DNA of 60,000 nucleotides from Symsagittifera roscoffensis (taxonomy: Eukaryota > Xenacoelomorpha > Acoela > Convolutidae), in the NCBI RefSeq assembly GCF_963678635.1, contig NC_087065.1, positions 15,353,853 to 15,413,852 of the forward strand, written 5' to 3'. A program made the translations under genes and the position numbers. The notes under the pieces were generated by a model, which ran no database searches, had not been told where the DNA came from, and saw only the letters and a program-made list of their open reading frames with translations. Positions 1-11,769 of the stretch are shown here, one piece after another. Positions within the stretch are counted from its first letter, which is position 1. Each line of letters starts with the position of its first letter.

Positions 1-762
1 TTAGACGACGACCGCTTCGCTAACCCACAAATCACAGAAAAATTTTTCATTAAAACACCATATGTTTTTACACTCAATATATTTGATCGCAAATTTGACC
101 ACATCATCTCAGAAGCACTAACAGACACGCAAGCCTACGAAAGTTTTAAAGAACGCTTCCAAATATTTTCACTAACCTTTCATTTCCTTGCACCACATGA
201 AAGAGATTTGCACTGCTCACACGATATTATGTTGCGCACTAAACAAACTCACACATATACATATTATCGTTTTATCCAAAATCACTTCGACCTACACACT
301 CCCTCCAGACAACCACACCACCGTTTTCAATTCATCAATTCCAAATACACCTCACCATTCTTTCTCAACTTCACATATTGCATTAAAGATACTAACATTC
401 ATGGTATTCTTCGAAATTATGATCCCATAACCCAAATGTATATTTTTTGTCCCATCACCAAGACCTTCAACGCAGAAGAATCCCGACCCTTCCTTCTCCC
501 ACACTAATTTGTTCAACCTATAGAAATCCCCATTTTAGAATTCATCCACAACACTAAATTCAATCACAAATTATATAATCTAATGCAAAACACACCTTAC
601 GAGTTTGCAGTTGGCACTGAAGAACTATCCACCATTAAAGCACTTCAATTGCTTTGGCCACTGCTTCAAACTAAAAATATCATCCGCATCTTAGCTAAAT
701 TACTAACAACTTCAGATCTCATCCACGACATCTTCCCCCACGGTTTCTTCCCCGACGACTAA
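1..762 (+). pseudogene. partial ORF entering from left edge, one in-frame stop
   Basis: Frame 1 is open from the first base to a TAA at 505-507, and the same frame then runs open to a second TAA at 760-762. That gives about 252 sense codons split by one stop. Codons often end in C or A, unlike the T-rich spacer around, which supports real coding history. The product is hydrophilic and rich in Phe, His and Thr, and the second half holds a Leu/Ile-rich helical stretch. The true start lies outside the window; the ATG at 208 is internal. I do not recognise the family. A single-base change could have made the TAA at 505 from a sense codon, so this looks like a recently broken or polymorphic gene, or the 3' end of a large transposon ORF. 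A GTAAAT after 762 could be a splice donor, but the stop precedes it. Confidence 0.4.
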
Positions 763-1823
763 CAGGTAAATATGAATTATACATATTATTAACTAATTAA
801 ATTAAAATTAGAAACTAACCATTCTTTATTCATGTCTTCTTTAGAATTTTAGCCTTCATCCAACGATCATCTGAAAACTTCACAAAAGAAAATGAAAATT
901 GAAAACTTCTTCAAACTGTTAAAAACTCTATTAATTTTTTGCACCAAACAATTAAATAAAAATAATACCAATGCAGTAATTTAATTTATAAATTTTTTCC
1001 CAAATGCAGTAAATCTAATAATGATGAAAATTTGTAACTTAATTTTCCCCAACAACTAGCAGTAAATTTACATTTCTATGTAATAAATTGATAAAACGAA
1101 AATGCAGTACTAACCTTTTGATATTTCCATTCATTCGCACAAAAATTCTATCCACACTCGCACAGCTCGCCCACGAAGAATTGTTTAAATAATGAATTTC
1201 AGTTTCAAGCTTTCACACTCAACAACTCTAACACACGATAACAAGTTTCAAACTTTCCTTTAACCCGGTTGGAAAGGAATTATATACTAAACAACACTAA
1301 CCAACGCAGCTTACTAAACTTCACAAATCATAGAATAACAGCATGACTAAGAAAAGGAAACCAACGGTACCCAAACCGGATTAACCCAGTTTAAAACTGG
1401 ATAATTTATTCTTTTGAAGACTATTATAAAGTCTAAGAAAGAAATAATAAAACACAAAAAAGTCGAAAGACAAACCCATACCACAAACAATTTGATTTTT
1501 GAAAAAAGGACATAACCAACAAAACATAAGAAAAACCACAACAAACCCAACATAAAACGTTGTCACATAACAGGACCTCTCACAAAAACCGCATGCAATC
1601 ATACTCCCACTCCTGGCCTAACCCACCAGAAGAGGACGTCCTGAGCATGCTCTATAGCCGGCCTAACCCACCGTGCTACATCCACGCTTTGTGACCACAC
1701 TTCTAATTTTAATAAGAGGTACTCAAGGGTGAGTAACTCTTCAAAATAACTGAACTAAAACAAAAAGCTTTTGTGAAAACAACTAACCAAAATCATAATT
1801 AAAACACCAAACTAATAAAAATT
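763..1823. other. AT-rich spacer, no gene seen
   Basis: No coding signal on either strand. The only local structure is a 13-bp direct repeat (GGCCTAACCCACC) near 1616 and 1664, in a short GC-richer island. Confidence 0.4.
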
Positions 1824-2300
1824 TTATAAAATGTAAATTATACCTTGCAGTATATAGATCAGCATACAACACCAAAGACGAACATCCAAAGACAAGATGA
1901 CCCCACTACACTCGAAAAAGAATGGCCAACCACAATCAATATGCCGCCCACAATCACAACTCAAAGGATTTAGAGTACGACTTGACTTCGCAGAAAAGGA
2001 CTTCATTGAACTAGAACAATGACCACGTCGATGTTCAAGTATACGTACAGATCCGAGTAACCAGGCATCCCCTCCACGCACAATCTCCACGCCATTCCCA
2101 GACAAGGTCAAACACAAAAGAAGTTCTCTACATGAAACGGAAAAACCTGTCATAGCCAACCATTCTGAAATCAGATTTGAGTTTGTTGCAAAAACCCAGT
2201 CGTTGTCTTGAGAAGACACAACGATTGAATCTGGGACATCTCTAATAAGAAAACCCAGAAGAAATAAGATGTTCGCCAAATACCAACGTCCATCATCCAT
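1824..2300 (-). CDS. hypothetical ORF, 158 codons
   Basis: Open from an ATG at 2300 on the minus strand to a stop at 1824, with a Cys- and Ser-rich middle and hydrophobic ends. The segment is more GC-rich than its surroundings. Near the 3' end the minus strand reads CTGCAAG|GTATAA, a passable splice donor, so this may be an internal or first exon rather than a complete gene. No known domain is recognised. An LTR-like block follows at higher coordinates, so it could also belong to a retroelement. Low confidence. Confidence 0.2.
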   Translation of the reverse strand: MDDGRWYLANILFLLGFLIRDVPDSIVVSSQDNDWVFATNSNLISEWLAMTGFSVSCRELLLCLTLSGNGVEIVRGGDAWLLGSVRILEHRRGHCSSSMKSFSAKSSRTLNPLSCDCGRHIDCGWPFFFECSGVILSLDVRLWCCMLIYILQGIIYIL

Positions 2301-2335
2301 CCTTTGAATTGCAGAAAGACTATTCTAAAAAACTC

Positions 2336-2804
2336 TGTAAGACCCGGATGGGTGGAACCTGATCTAAACTACATTTTATGATTGGATAAATTAGATATTT
2401 TACCACTGTAAAGTATTTAATATTAACCAATCATGATCCATCTAACTAACAACCCACTTATTTGTAAGTGCTGAAATTACTTGTAATTTCAGCACCAGAG
2501 AGATTTGAATTTAACTTAGAAATTAGTTGACTCTCCAAGAAGACTTCAGCAGCCGCAATAAACCAGTATACCCTAGATCTATTGAGCCTAGCAGAGACTA
2601 GTTAAACAACCTGAGACTAGATAGTATAAGAGTAAGATTAGGATCGGTATTAGACTAAGAAGTTGCACGAATCTATCCGGCCGAAAATAAGATAGCGTGA
2701 CGAGCAGACGGTGTACCCTATCCGAAATTACTCTATGAGTTATACACTTCGGTCCTAACTCATAATGTTCTTAGCATACGTAAGCTTTCATCTTTATTTT
2801 TACA
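2336..2804 (+). repeat. LTR-like block (possible solo LTR)
   Basis: About 469 bp beginning TGTAAGACCCGG and ending TTTTTACA, so it has TG..CA ends. An AATAAA lies inside near 2557 and a strong hairpin near 2480. No convincing 5-bp target duplication, primer-binding site or polypurine tract is seen, and no second copy occurs in the window. The call rests on end bases and internal signals only. Confidence 0.25.
2468..2495. repeat. perfect 13-bp inverted repeat hairpin
   Basis: GTGCTGAAATTAC, a TT loop, then its exact reverse complement. It sits inside the LTR-like block. Confidence 0.8.
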
Positions 2805-2849
2805 ACATGAGGTAATTTCTAGCTCAGCTGGCATTATCATTTTTAATTT

Positions 2850-3690
2850 ACCGAAAAAAAAATAATGTTATTTAGACATTACCCGTCCAAACTGTTTCTA
2901 GGTAGGCGTACTTTTTGGTGTGTGTAGAGCACTGGATTCCCGAGCCAAGTCTTCAAAAAGATGTTAAAATTTTTTCGTCACGATCAAAGGAAATACAAGA
3001 TCAAAAATTATCATAGGGAGCATCCTTGTTGTAAATTTTACTTGAAACTCACAATATACTCAGTTTGGTCTCGTGAAGTGTTTGAAAGGATTGGACAACC
3101 ATAAGTTGTTTCTAATTTGTTAAATCAGGGGCGCTTGTCGGGATAGTGTATTGGACTGTTCTTTTTTCACGAGAAGAGTCTCATTGAGCTAAAGTTTTTG
3201 ACATCTGTTATCCAACAGAATTGTTTCAAAGGCGCCATTGATGCCTTTGTGAATTAAAAATTTTGAGAGGAAAGCGTTCTATTTTTCGATTTTTCTTCAA
3301 TTCATCCCCCAATCACGCCAATATGAAATACAAAGGGATGTATTTAGCGTGTTGTATTCTGATAATACGACCAAATGACCTGCCTAAATTCAAATTGAAA
3401 TGCATCAATTTGCCGCTCAAGCGTGTTATAGTAACGCAATAGATTGCGCAATAATTATCCCAAATTGGCCAAATTAGCAAATTTCAGTTTTCGAAAACCT
3501 TACAAAAAATTTTGTAGGTGAAATCTCTTTTCAAATTTGTGCTCAAGATAACAATATTTATCAGATGCTATAAAAAACTTCCTTAAAAATTAAGTTGAAA
3601 TTAACTAGTCGAAAACTGTCTAAATAAAAAAACCGCCCCAAGAAAAAATATTTCGTTTTCGTCAAAGGTCCAAACAATTAGCTCCCAATG
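2850..3690 (-). mobile_element. Helentron-like element, minus strand, 3' end missing
   Basis: The 5' end near 3690 reads as a diverged TTGTTCCGAC-type start (ATTGTTTGGACC) followed by an AT-rich leader and a G-rich GGGGCGG tract, as in the copies at 14866 and 15981. Its interior (TTGGCCAAATTAGC, then the region around a GAAACAATTC motif near 3225) aligns in order with 14866-16500 on the other strand. It fades out near 2850 without the CAGGGC..GCCCTG hairpin. No ORF; non-autonomous. Confidence 0.5.
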
Positions 3691-3823
3691 TTGCAAAAAG
3701 TGTATAGAACACTTTCGCATGTCTTTTTTGAAAATAATAATTTTTTGAAGTTTTAACAAAAATGATTGTTTTGTTCACCTTCTACTCATAAAACGAGACA
3801 AATAGAAAAATAGTCGTTTTCAG

Positions 3824-4628
3824 CCCCGAAAGAAGAAAAATTTGTGATGGAGGACTCTTACTGGCATTACCAATCGGTCGTCCTAAGCCAAGATGAAAAG
3901 AAACTTTCGTTCGCGTATATGGAAAATGGGAGGTGAGAAAGTCAAATGAATCAATTTGACAAATTAAAATTTTGTTTATAAGTTTTCTAGCAGAAGTGTA
4001 GCTTTTGTAAATGGTTGCTGAAAAAATAAGTTTTCTTTATCAAAGTTTAGAAATATTTTATCTGTCTTAGTTGCTAACGCTCATTTTTTTAGGTCTAGGC
4101 AAATTTGTGTGCAGTTTCCTCGTTTCTCTATTATTGGCTCGAAAAAAGTATTCTTCGAGATACAACTACAACCAGAAAAGATAGAAGGAGAACGGTTGAT
4201 CACGCCTGTGTTGTTCATCTCGCAAAAAGATCACACTCCATTCTTACGTAAAGTAAAGGTGACATTGCCTTTCAACCATTTCTTTGAAAATGAAAAGAAG
4301 GTCGAAATTAGGCTGAGCCAATCAGATGCCAGAAAAGATGTAGAGATTGGTGAAGATTATATCGCTATTTCGTCATTCACTTTCTCCCCTGTTGGAGTTG
4401 TCAAAGACCTTTTAAGGGCATCAAGAGAAAACCCCGTAGAAGAGGTGAGTGATGTAAATTATTGTAGATACTGATTCGATTGAAAATTTTAAAAACCCGA
4501 CCTGGGATTCTATAGATTCTTTTTTTTTTGGTGGGCGATTTGATTTCTCATCGACATGATTTCCTCATGGCTTCTCATGACTGCCTCTCTCAAACTGGTT
4601 TAATTTGCAGCTTGGCTATTGTCGCTAA
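3824..4628 (+). CDS. small spliced gene with ZU5-like stretch
   Basis: Three exons can be proposed: 3824-3932 (or from an ATG at 3847), 4093-4444 and 4611-4628. The first junction is GGGAG|GTGAGA to TTTTTTAG|GTCT and keeps frame (phase 2). The second is GAAGAG|GTGAGT to TTTGCAG|CTTGG (phase 0), ending in TAA. From the ATG this codes 151 residues. The central exon contains ERLITPVLFISQKDHTPFL and then KVKVTLPF, which resemble the ZU5 core ("SPVV..GPHG..F..PV.L..PH") of UNC5, ankyrin and PIDD-type proteins. A Phe-rich strand follows (AISSFTFSPVGVV). ZU5 domains are usually part of longer proteins, so upstream or downstream exons may be missed. A TTTTCAG acceptor at 3823 means the ATG could be internal. 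Splicing is inferred, and the domain call is by eye. Confidence 0.4.
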
Positions 4629-5823
4629 TAAGTTTGGCTGTCATCATTTGATGAATTAGGACCATTTATCCACGGTGGAAAGGACCAACACAAGAGCTGT
4701 ACAGCTCATCACGGCGAACCGCTGTTGTGTCCCTGTTTAACAGGAGGCTTTGCTAGTGCGACAACATTTTCGCTATTACATTTTTTTGGTTTGGCTTGAT
4801 ATCATCCGCTGTCTAATTTTAATACTCTGCCACTGTCTCGCCGCTGACCGAACCCGAATAAAAAGAGTCCTAATTCTGATATCGATTCCTCATTTCTTTC
4901 GAGTGCATAATTCTATACTTCCCCGAATTATTGGTCATAACCAAACAATAATAAACCATTAACTTGTTTCAAGCAGTGCAATAATCCAACATTATAGAGA
5001 ACTTATCCTTGATGGAGCACGAACTTGAGCGAGCGCAAAACGTAATTCAACCTGTTGAAGCGCCGCTGAGAAATTTCTATTAAGTACCGTCTTATATGGA
5101 CCTGATTGTTTAATCCAAGTAACATTTATACAGAAAAAAATTATAATAGATTTAAAGAAAAAAAAAACAAAATCTTCTGGTTTCTTTATATTGCAACTAA
5201 ATGATATATTTCTACAGTGAAATTTACAAGCAAAGAGAAGAAGCAAAAAAAAACAATTTTCAGACTGGAAAATTATACTATATATTATTTTCTTTATTTC
5301 AATTAAAACGATGTTTTTTGGGTGTTATCTTAAAATTTCATTTATTTAGGAAAACTTCTCAGAACGTTTTACCATAACAATTTGTTAAAGTAGTCGCAAT
5401 CAATTAAATAAGCATCTCTGATTTTATGCTAAAGGTTGCTTATAGATTGTTTGGAAACGATTAAAATATCTTTGATGATATTCATATTGAAATTAATAAG
5501 AACATCATGTAGTGTCCGTATGCGCACAGATATTAAATTTTTGTTATTTCGTGTTAATTTTTTTGTTTTTGTTTTGTTGTGAGTGATTTTATTCTTCTAG
5601 TCGTATTGATTGATTTTTTCTTAATTCTTGTTTTAAAATGAAATTATTCACGTTGTCATTTTCATGTTCTCGTCTTATTAGTATAGAAAGTAATTTCAGC
5701 AGTTCGTATATGTGTAACTCTTTGATTAAACAAATTCCCGTTTTTTTTTATAGTCCTTACTTTGCGTGTTTTTTTTGAGACGGAACGCAATTCAAATTAA
5801 AATTTCTTGTACTTGCAAATTTT
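4629..5823. other. noncoding stretch containing one copy of a dispersed repeat
   Basis: About 4795-4890 matches the reverse complement of 10470-10600. Shared words are CGCTGTCTAA, CTCTGCCACTGT and CGCTGACCGA. The rest (4970-5820) is AT-rich without coding signal and may be 3' sequence of the minus-strand retrotransposon that begins at 5824. Confidence 0.45.
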
Positions 5824-7950
5824 TCAAACGATTTTTTTGGCAACTCGGTATAATAGGACACCATGTTGAAAAAATTGCTTGTTTAGACTGCTTGTAAATT
5901 CCAATGAGAACAGATGAGCTGAGAAACTGTCTTGTTTGATTTTAAAAAATGGATAAGAATTGATTGCATTTTTTCTTACTGATTCAATCTGTTGGTTGAA
6001 GCTAACACTTTGATCCCAAACTAAACCCAGGTATTTAACTGCACTTTTTTGTTCTCTCGTGTTTTGGTTCCAAGTAACACTTTCCAAGGTTTTTAATCCA
6101 TTAGTAATCCTTATTTGTGTTTTTCCCTTGTTTGTTGTAAGTTTGTTGTTTCATTCGGATATTTTTTCCAAGTCTGTTTCAAGTTCTTTAGGTTCGTTGA
6201 ATGTTCCAAAACATTAGTGTTTATCCGCATAAAGAATACATTTACTGTATTGTGGTATTTTCTGAAGATCATTAATATATATAAGAAAAAACAGGGGACC
6301 CAAGAAAAACCTTGAGGTAACCCACAATGAAGCTTCTCTGTTGTTGAACAGTTGTTCGAATGAAAGGCATGCTGGTTTCTCCTACAGAAATAAAATTTCA
6401 CAAAATTAAGAGGAATGCCTCTCAGCCCGTAAAGATGACACTTAAAATTAAGGGTTTTCCTAGAACTAAAGAAATAAGTTTATAATTGCATGGAAATGAC
6501 TTCTTTGAAAATAGGAACTGTTTTTGCTGATTTAGGAAAACTGAGAAAAACTGTTTTGCTAATTATTCGGTTGAACTTAATGGTCAAATGAGCTGTTATA
6601 ATAATAACAGTTTTTTTTATTAGGAAATTTGACAGACCCATGTCACCTCTAGACTTTTTGTTGGGCAGTTGCTTAATTGCGTCAAAGAATTCCTGATCAT
6701 CAATTTGTAACAGGAAGAAAGAGTTTGTATTTGCAATAATTTTGGCAAAATCACTCTGTTTTTGAAATCCAGATGACAACTGTGGACCAATTGTGACAAA
6801 ATGGTCGTTCAATTCTTGTGCAGTTAAAAAATTTTCTTCGGTATTTCAACTTTTTTTCTCATTATTGCCGTTAACTTCTTTCACATAATCAAAAAAAAAT
6901 TTTGGGGGTTGTCCAGTGTTTTCAAAGAACAAGCCGTTGTAATTTTTTTTTCTGCTACAATTTTTTTGACTTTGACGGTTTGCTGTCTCAATTTTTACCT
7001 CGCCTCTAAAAACCGCTGACTTTGATACGTAATTTGTGTTTTTTGGCACTCGGATTTTTGATATTGTTCGTTATCCAGCTTTGTTTATTAGTTTTTTTTT
7101 TTGACGACGGCAAAAATTGTATCCAGAGTATTGTGAAAGTGCTGCTGCAGGAACTCAAATTTTTCATCAGTACCAATTGCATTTTCTTCAAACTCGTTTT
7201 CGGATTTCTTAATGTAAAATCCATTTGAACTCAAATTTGAATTCCTGCTTTTGCAATTTTCAATAGTTTCTCCCGTTAAAATCCTCCATTTCATAGTTTC
7301 TTATGAGTTCAATGATGAAGTCAACCTCAACACCATAATGATCAGTGATTGCGTGTTCAATAGTTCTAAGGTGCATAGAAAATTTGCAAAGGCAAAATCT
7401 ATGGTTGTTCGAGAATTCTGTGTAACACGCGTGCTGTCATTTGGCCCAGATATCAGATTAAAATCAAGCAATTCTCTTTTCTCAAGGAATTGCATGCTAT
7501 CATGTGTCACAACAGGTAAATCTATCTTATAGTCCTGACTTATTATATGTTCATCTTTCGTGTCAAAATTTCATTCAAACATATGGGTCAAAAAAATTTC
7601 GAACATTTTTTTATTTTGTGAACTGAGCGACTTGTAAACTGCAATTAGGAACCATTTCTGTTTGTTACAGATCGTCGAGACCATAAGAATTTGGATTTCT
7701 TCTGAGGCTGTACGTTTCAAGATCTTTCAAATGTTTACTTCCCTGGAAAGAATTGCTACTCTTCCACCTCTACTTTTGGGTTTGTTTCATGTAGCTATGT
7801 GCTTAAAATCATTTTGGCAAAAACTTTTAAGAGTAGATATGTCCATAAGCCAAGTTTTTGTTAGAACAACAAAAACGGCTTCAACTTTTGTTGCCGAGGC
7901 AGTACATCCAATTCATCATAATTGGCTCCAAGAGGGTATAATGTAGGAAA
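5824..7950 (-). pseudogene. APE-type non-LTR retrotransposon, decayed
   Basis: Reading the minus strand from about 7950 downwards, fragments of one pol protein appear in order. First come apurinic-endonuclease pieces: a TKTWLMD motif near 7840 (TETWL in intact elements), an RGGRVAIL piece, then STRVTQNSRTTIDFAFAN at 7301-7510. Next is the endonuclease-RT linker (KQSWITNNIK near 7090). Then RT domain pieces: FFDYVKEVNGNN, NDHFVTIGP, IKQLPNKKSRGD and a PIFK near 6500. Then HCGLPQGFSWVP at 6111-6401, matching the G.PQGS.LGP motif. Last is VKYLGLVWDQSVSFNQQI at 5824-6087. The order is typical of Jockey/CR1/L2-like elements. Every piece is separated by stops and frameshifts and the YADD box is lost, so the copy is dead. 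The 3' end is not defined. Confidence 0.75.
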
Positions 7951-9351
7951 AGCATTTCGGTTTAATTTGGTTTAAATTTTTGGCCAATTTTCCAGAACTG
8001 CCATTTGTTGGTAAGTTTGTCGCAAGAAATTATTTGTCGCAAGAAGTTGTAAATATTTAAGTTGTACAGATTGTCGCAAGAACTTGTAAATATTGTTCAA
8101 CAAACGTTTTGTCTTTTTATCTGTGCTCAGAACTGCATGAGATGGTTTTAAAAAAAAATAGTTTTTGTTTTAGTTTTAAAAACAAGGAGAAAAAAAACCA
8201 GTTATATGAGCAGTGCATGCTTGGCTATATTTGATTTTAAAACTTAATCTGAGAAAAAAAGATCAATTTTACAAATCAGAGATGACATTGAGAATTCAAC
8301 GGAAATAGCTTTGCTCTCCCCTACCTTAATCTTTAAAAATTCACTAACTAAAAAAGAATAGCTAGATACTTCACTAAGGTAAGAAATATAGTGTTTGTTA
8401 AAACTTTCAAACAGGTATTTTTTTTTGGTTAGAAGTGAAATTGTTACTTTGATTAAATTGATAGATCAACGAAAATCGCTTCACCATCTATAACATTTAC
8501 TTATAACGTAAGCAAAAAAATTTTTAACTTTGATACTATTTGCGTTTTTTTCAAGATCAGCGAAAAATTGCTTCACTGAACAACAAAACGAGGCAGTTGA
8601 AACTATACAAAAAAAAGAAAGAACGACACCGGTTGTCACATTTGATATCGAGTTAAGCTTCGATCCATTATCTTATGTAATCCTAGACTTGTAAAAATTT
8701 TAGCCTTTTGTGTGGCTTTTGCTTTTTTGTTTTGAAAATTACTTTACTCGCTTTTATGATTTTTTTTCATTTTAAACCTTATTTGCGCAAGTTATGTTTT
8801 TTTTGAATTTTAGCGGAAATTTGCTTTGAAATCAATATCTTATTCTGTTTGTATCAATTTTGTCCTAATTGTTTGATGGCTGTTGTCGTGATGTTTTGTT
8901 TTTACTGTTAACTTCTGTATCATTTTGGGCTGATAAATCATAAAGAAGAAGATTTTTTTTGTGTCAAGCAATCTTTTATCATACTGTTCTTAATAGAAAG
9001 CTCAGTATAAAAAGAAAATAGGAACAATGTTGGTTTTTATCCAAAATCAATGGAAAATTCTTTGACATATCAATATAATTCAACAAAACATATTTTTTTA
9101 AATAAACTTACGTCACTAAGGAAAATAAACAATAACAATTGAGTTGTTTTAGTCATAGGATATTACAAAAAATACATAGCACAAAATCCCTGAGCATGTT
9201 GAAAGCTCAATTAGCAAAAATTTTTGTCTATTAGATAAGTTGATTACACTGATTATACGACAACACAGATTATTGCAGTTTAAACACAAATAAATTTTAA
9301 CAGTCGATAGGGGTATCATAGTAGCAGCAACACCACAGCGTCATTTACTTT
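7951..9351. other. AT-rich spacer with a short triplicated motif
   Basis: Three tandem copies of a TTGTCGCAAGAA-TTGTAAATAT motif lie at about 8017-8097. The rest is AT-rich with long T runs and no coding signal. The part next to 7950 could be the 5' UTR of the retrotransposon remnant. Confidence 0.4.
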
Positions 9352-9938
9352 TTAATATGAACTAGTAATTTGATATAGGGACTCTGTTATGTGTTTTTTC
9401 TGCTCGGGAGACAAATTGGGAAATAACTTAGCCGATTTTTCATCTCTCATCGCGGTAGCAAGGTTTCGCTTGAAAGGTATAGCAGTGGAATAAGTTCTCC
9501 CATTTAAGTACAAATTCTGGTTTTTAAAGAGCGAGTACATCTTTTGGTGATTTCACCTGAGTCCATATTTTGTTGCTTGCATCTTTTTCGTCGGAGCAAA
9601 GAACAGATATACTGCAGTTTTCCGTAGAAGTCACATAAGTTAGTGAGTCAGCAAAGTTATGCGAGCAGCCTCTATAGGTGGTAAGCACTCGTTTATATAG
9701 ATGTCCAGAATTCTTTCTCGAATACTTTTCCTGTTCCCTCAACCACTCAATGAGGTCCTCACAATATGCCATTAGTTTATCAAACTTGTCTGTGTGGTCC
9801 AACTGATTTTTGTTTACCCGTGTAGCCAATATTTTTTCTTGTGTTGGCATCATCCCCACTCAGAAGCATTTGCGCCAACTTTTCTTCCACAACTGCCCTC
9901 CGGTCCGTTGCTACTCTAGGGCCCCTCACAGCATCCAT
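9352..9938 (-). pseudogene. unrecognised gene remnant with two frameshifts
   Basis: On the minus strand an ATG at 9938 opens a frame (MDAVRGPRVATDRRAVVEEK) that must shift near 9845 into a second frame of about 110 codons (ending 9524). That frame must shift again near 9540 into a third, ending at the stop at 9352 (..EQKKHITESLYQITSSY). Joined conceptually this is about 190 residues, charged and helical, with no domain I recognise. Composition and continuity argue for a genuine former gene or a Gag-like ORF of a mobile element. Two shifts in 0.6 kb favour a pseudogene over introns, since no GT..AG pairs fit the shift points. Confidence 0.5.
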
Positions 9939-10679
9939 TAGTGATCAAATAACTCGGGTAAGCAATGGTAATAATCACTAAAAAAATGGAATCTTTTTCT
10001 CTGCTGAAACTTAGTTCAATTCTCATTCCAAAGGCTGTTTAAAAGCGCAATCTAAAAACGCAACCTCAAAAAAAGCGAAAGAGTTAGTTCAAACTCAAAG
10101 CGACGGTTTCGCAGACTCTCATTTCTCTCTAGCTAGATGCAGGTATAAGTTACAAGAGGAAAGGACACGGAATCAGAGAGCTAAAATGCAAGCACAGGAG
10201 TAGAAGAACATGAAACTATGCAGTCGGCCTATTTTCACAAAATCCGTGGATTTTTAAACATAACTAAGAATAAACTTTTGCCGGCTTCAAATACAGAATC
10301 ATGAACTTCCCGGCCAGCGGCCTGTGGCATGCTGCATTGATAATCAGTTCAAAGCGAATAGAATTTGAGACGTGTTCGATGAGAATTCAACGAGCCCCAT
10401 AATGGTCAAAAAAAGGTCTATAATGAGAAAACTGAAGGCGATTCGAATGACAATAAAAATGAAAAGTAAAGAGAACGATACAGACGAAGGAAATTAAGAA
10501 CAGCTGTTGGACTTATGACTCTTTTAATCAGACTCGGTCAGCGGCAAACAGTGGCAGAGTGCTCAGTTAGACAGCGGCTGATATTGATCGTTAAATAATC
10601 ACTTGATTTGTTCGAAATTGATTACTTAGAATTTGACATCATCAAAACAAAGGACAATTTAGGACTTAGAAATCAGCCT

Positions 10680-11262
10680 TTTAAGGAATCTTAAAGATTC
10701 TGATTATTACCATAATGAAAAATTGTAAAAGCAAAAAGGTCTGAAACCAAACTGAAAAATTGTAAAAGCAAAAAGGCAAAAGTGAAAGCGAGGGGAGGGG
10801 GTAGAAATGAGTAAGTGCGGTGGAGAACTAAAGGTGAGGGGGTCAATTTGGTTAGGGGGATTGGTGGGTCATTAGGAGTGGTGCATATCTGGATGCTAAA
10901 CTGGAGCGGGTGTAACTGGGGTAAACATGGAGGCGATATATGTGACTAATATAGCAAATAAAGTAGGTTTAGGGTGCGAGTAGAGAGTGAGTTACGAATA
11001 AACTTTGCAATTTTGCAAGTGATTTGGCAAAAAAAATTAAAGTTATAACCCATTTAATCAACTATAATGGATTTCGAATGGTTTCTAATGAATTGTATTT
11101 TAGGGAAACCATCGGTTCTAATGACAATATAAGACAAAATAATCAATTTCATGGTTTAAATTTGCGGTCATAATGAGTTGCAAGGTCACTTTAGAAAACC
11201 ATTTTGCATTATGGTCGATTATTATCCACTGGACTCCGGTGCAGGTATTTATGCGCAGCCAG
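10680..11262. mobile_element. MITE with CCTGCA end and ATTATAATGG subterminal palindromes
   Basis: The right end near 11240 reads, in reverse complement, CCTGCACCGGAGTCCAGTGG followed by ATAATAATCGACCATAATG. This aligns with the left end at 55587 (CCTGCAATGAG.., then ATAATAATAGATTATAATGG). The left end near 10680 is weak (GATTATTACCATAATG). The interior is G-rich, as in the 55.6-kb copy. Left boundary uncertain. Confidence 0.4.
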
Positions 11263-11521
11263 TTATCCCGCACAATAAAATTGATTCAAAATGAATTGAG
11301 GCAAGCTAATCATTTTAAGCTATCATTCAGGCATGCTAAGCGTTAATTAATTGCGTTATAAGTTTTACTCAGTCTACATAATAGAGATTTTTAATGTCGG
11401 AAAGTGTTAAAGTTTTTTCGAAAACTTGAAAAAAAATCGAGAAAAAAAAACTGAAAAAAAAACTAATTTGAACTAACAACAACCAAATAACATTGTAAAA
11501 TCAGCTAAAATCTAAGTGATG

Positions 11522-11769
11522 CCCGCATCGAACGCTTAAGAATTTTATTCGATTATAATGGATCATAATTCAACTTAAATTTTTGGAAAAAAAATCACAA
11601 AAAATCTATTGCATCGATTTTAATCGACTATAATGGATTTTATTGCTGTGAAAAATAATATCATTATAATCAATTTTTAAAGGATTATATTCGATTATTT
11701 TGTAAATATATAAAACTGTCTATATAATGACAATATAATCGATTAGGATCCATGGGAGCTCGGTGCGGG
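11522..11769. mobile_element. 248-bp MITE with CCCGCA terminal inverted repeats
   Basis: Left end CCCGCATCGAAC..TTCGATTATAATGG; the right end in reverse complement is ACCCGCACCGAGCTC..TAATCGATTATA. No coding potential. Clearly paired short inverted ends plus the internal ATCGATTATAAT palindrome tie it to copies near 47.0, 55.0 and 55.6 kb. Target duplication not resolved. Confidence 0.55.
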
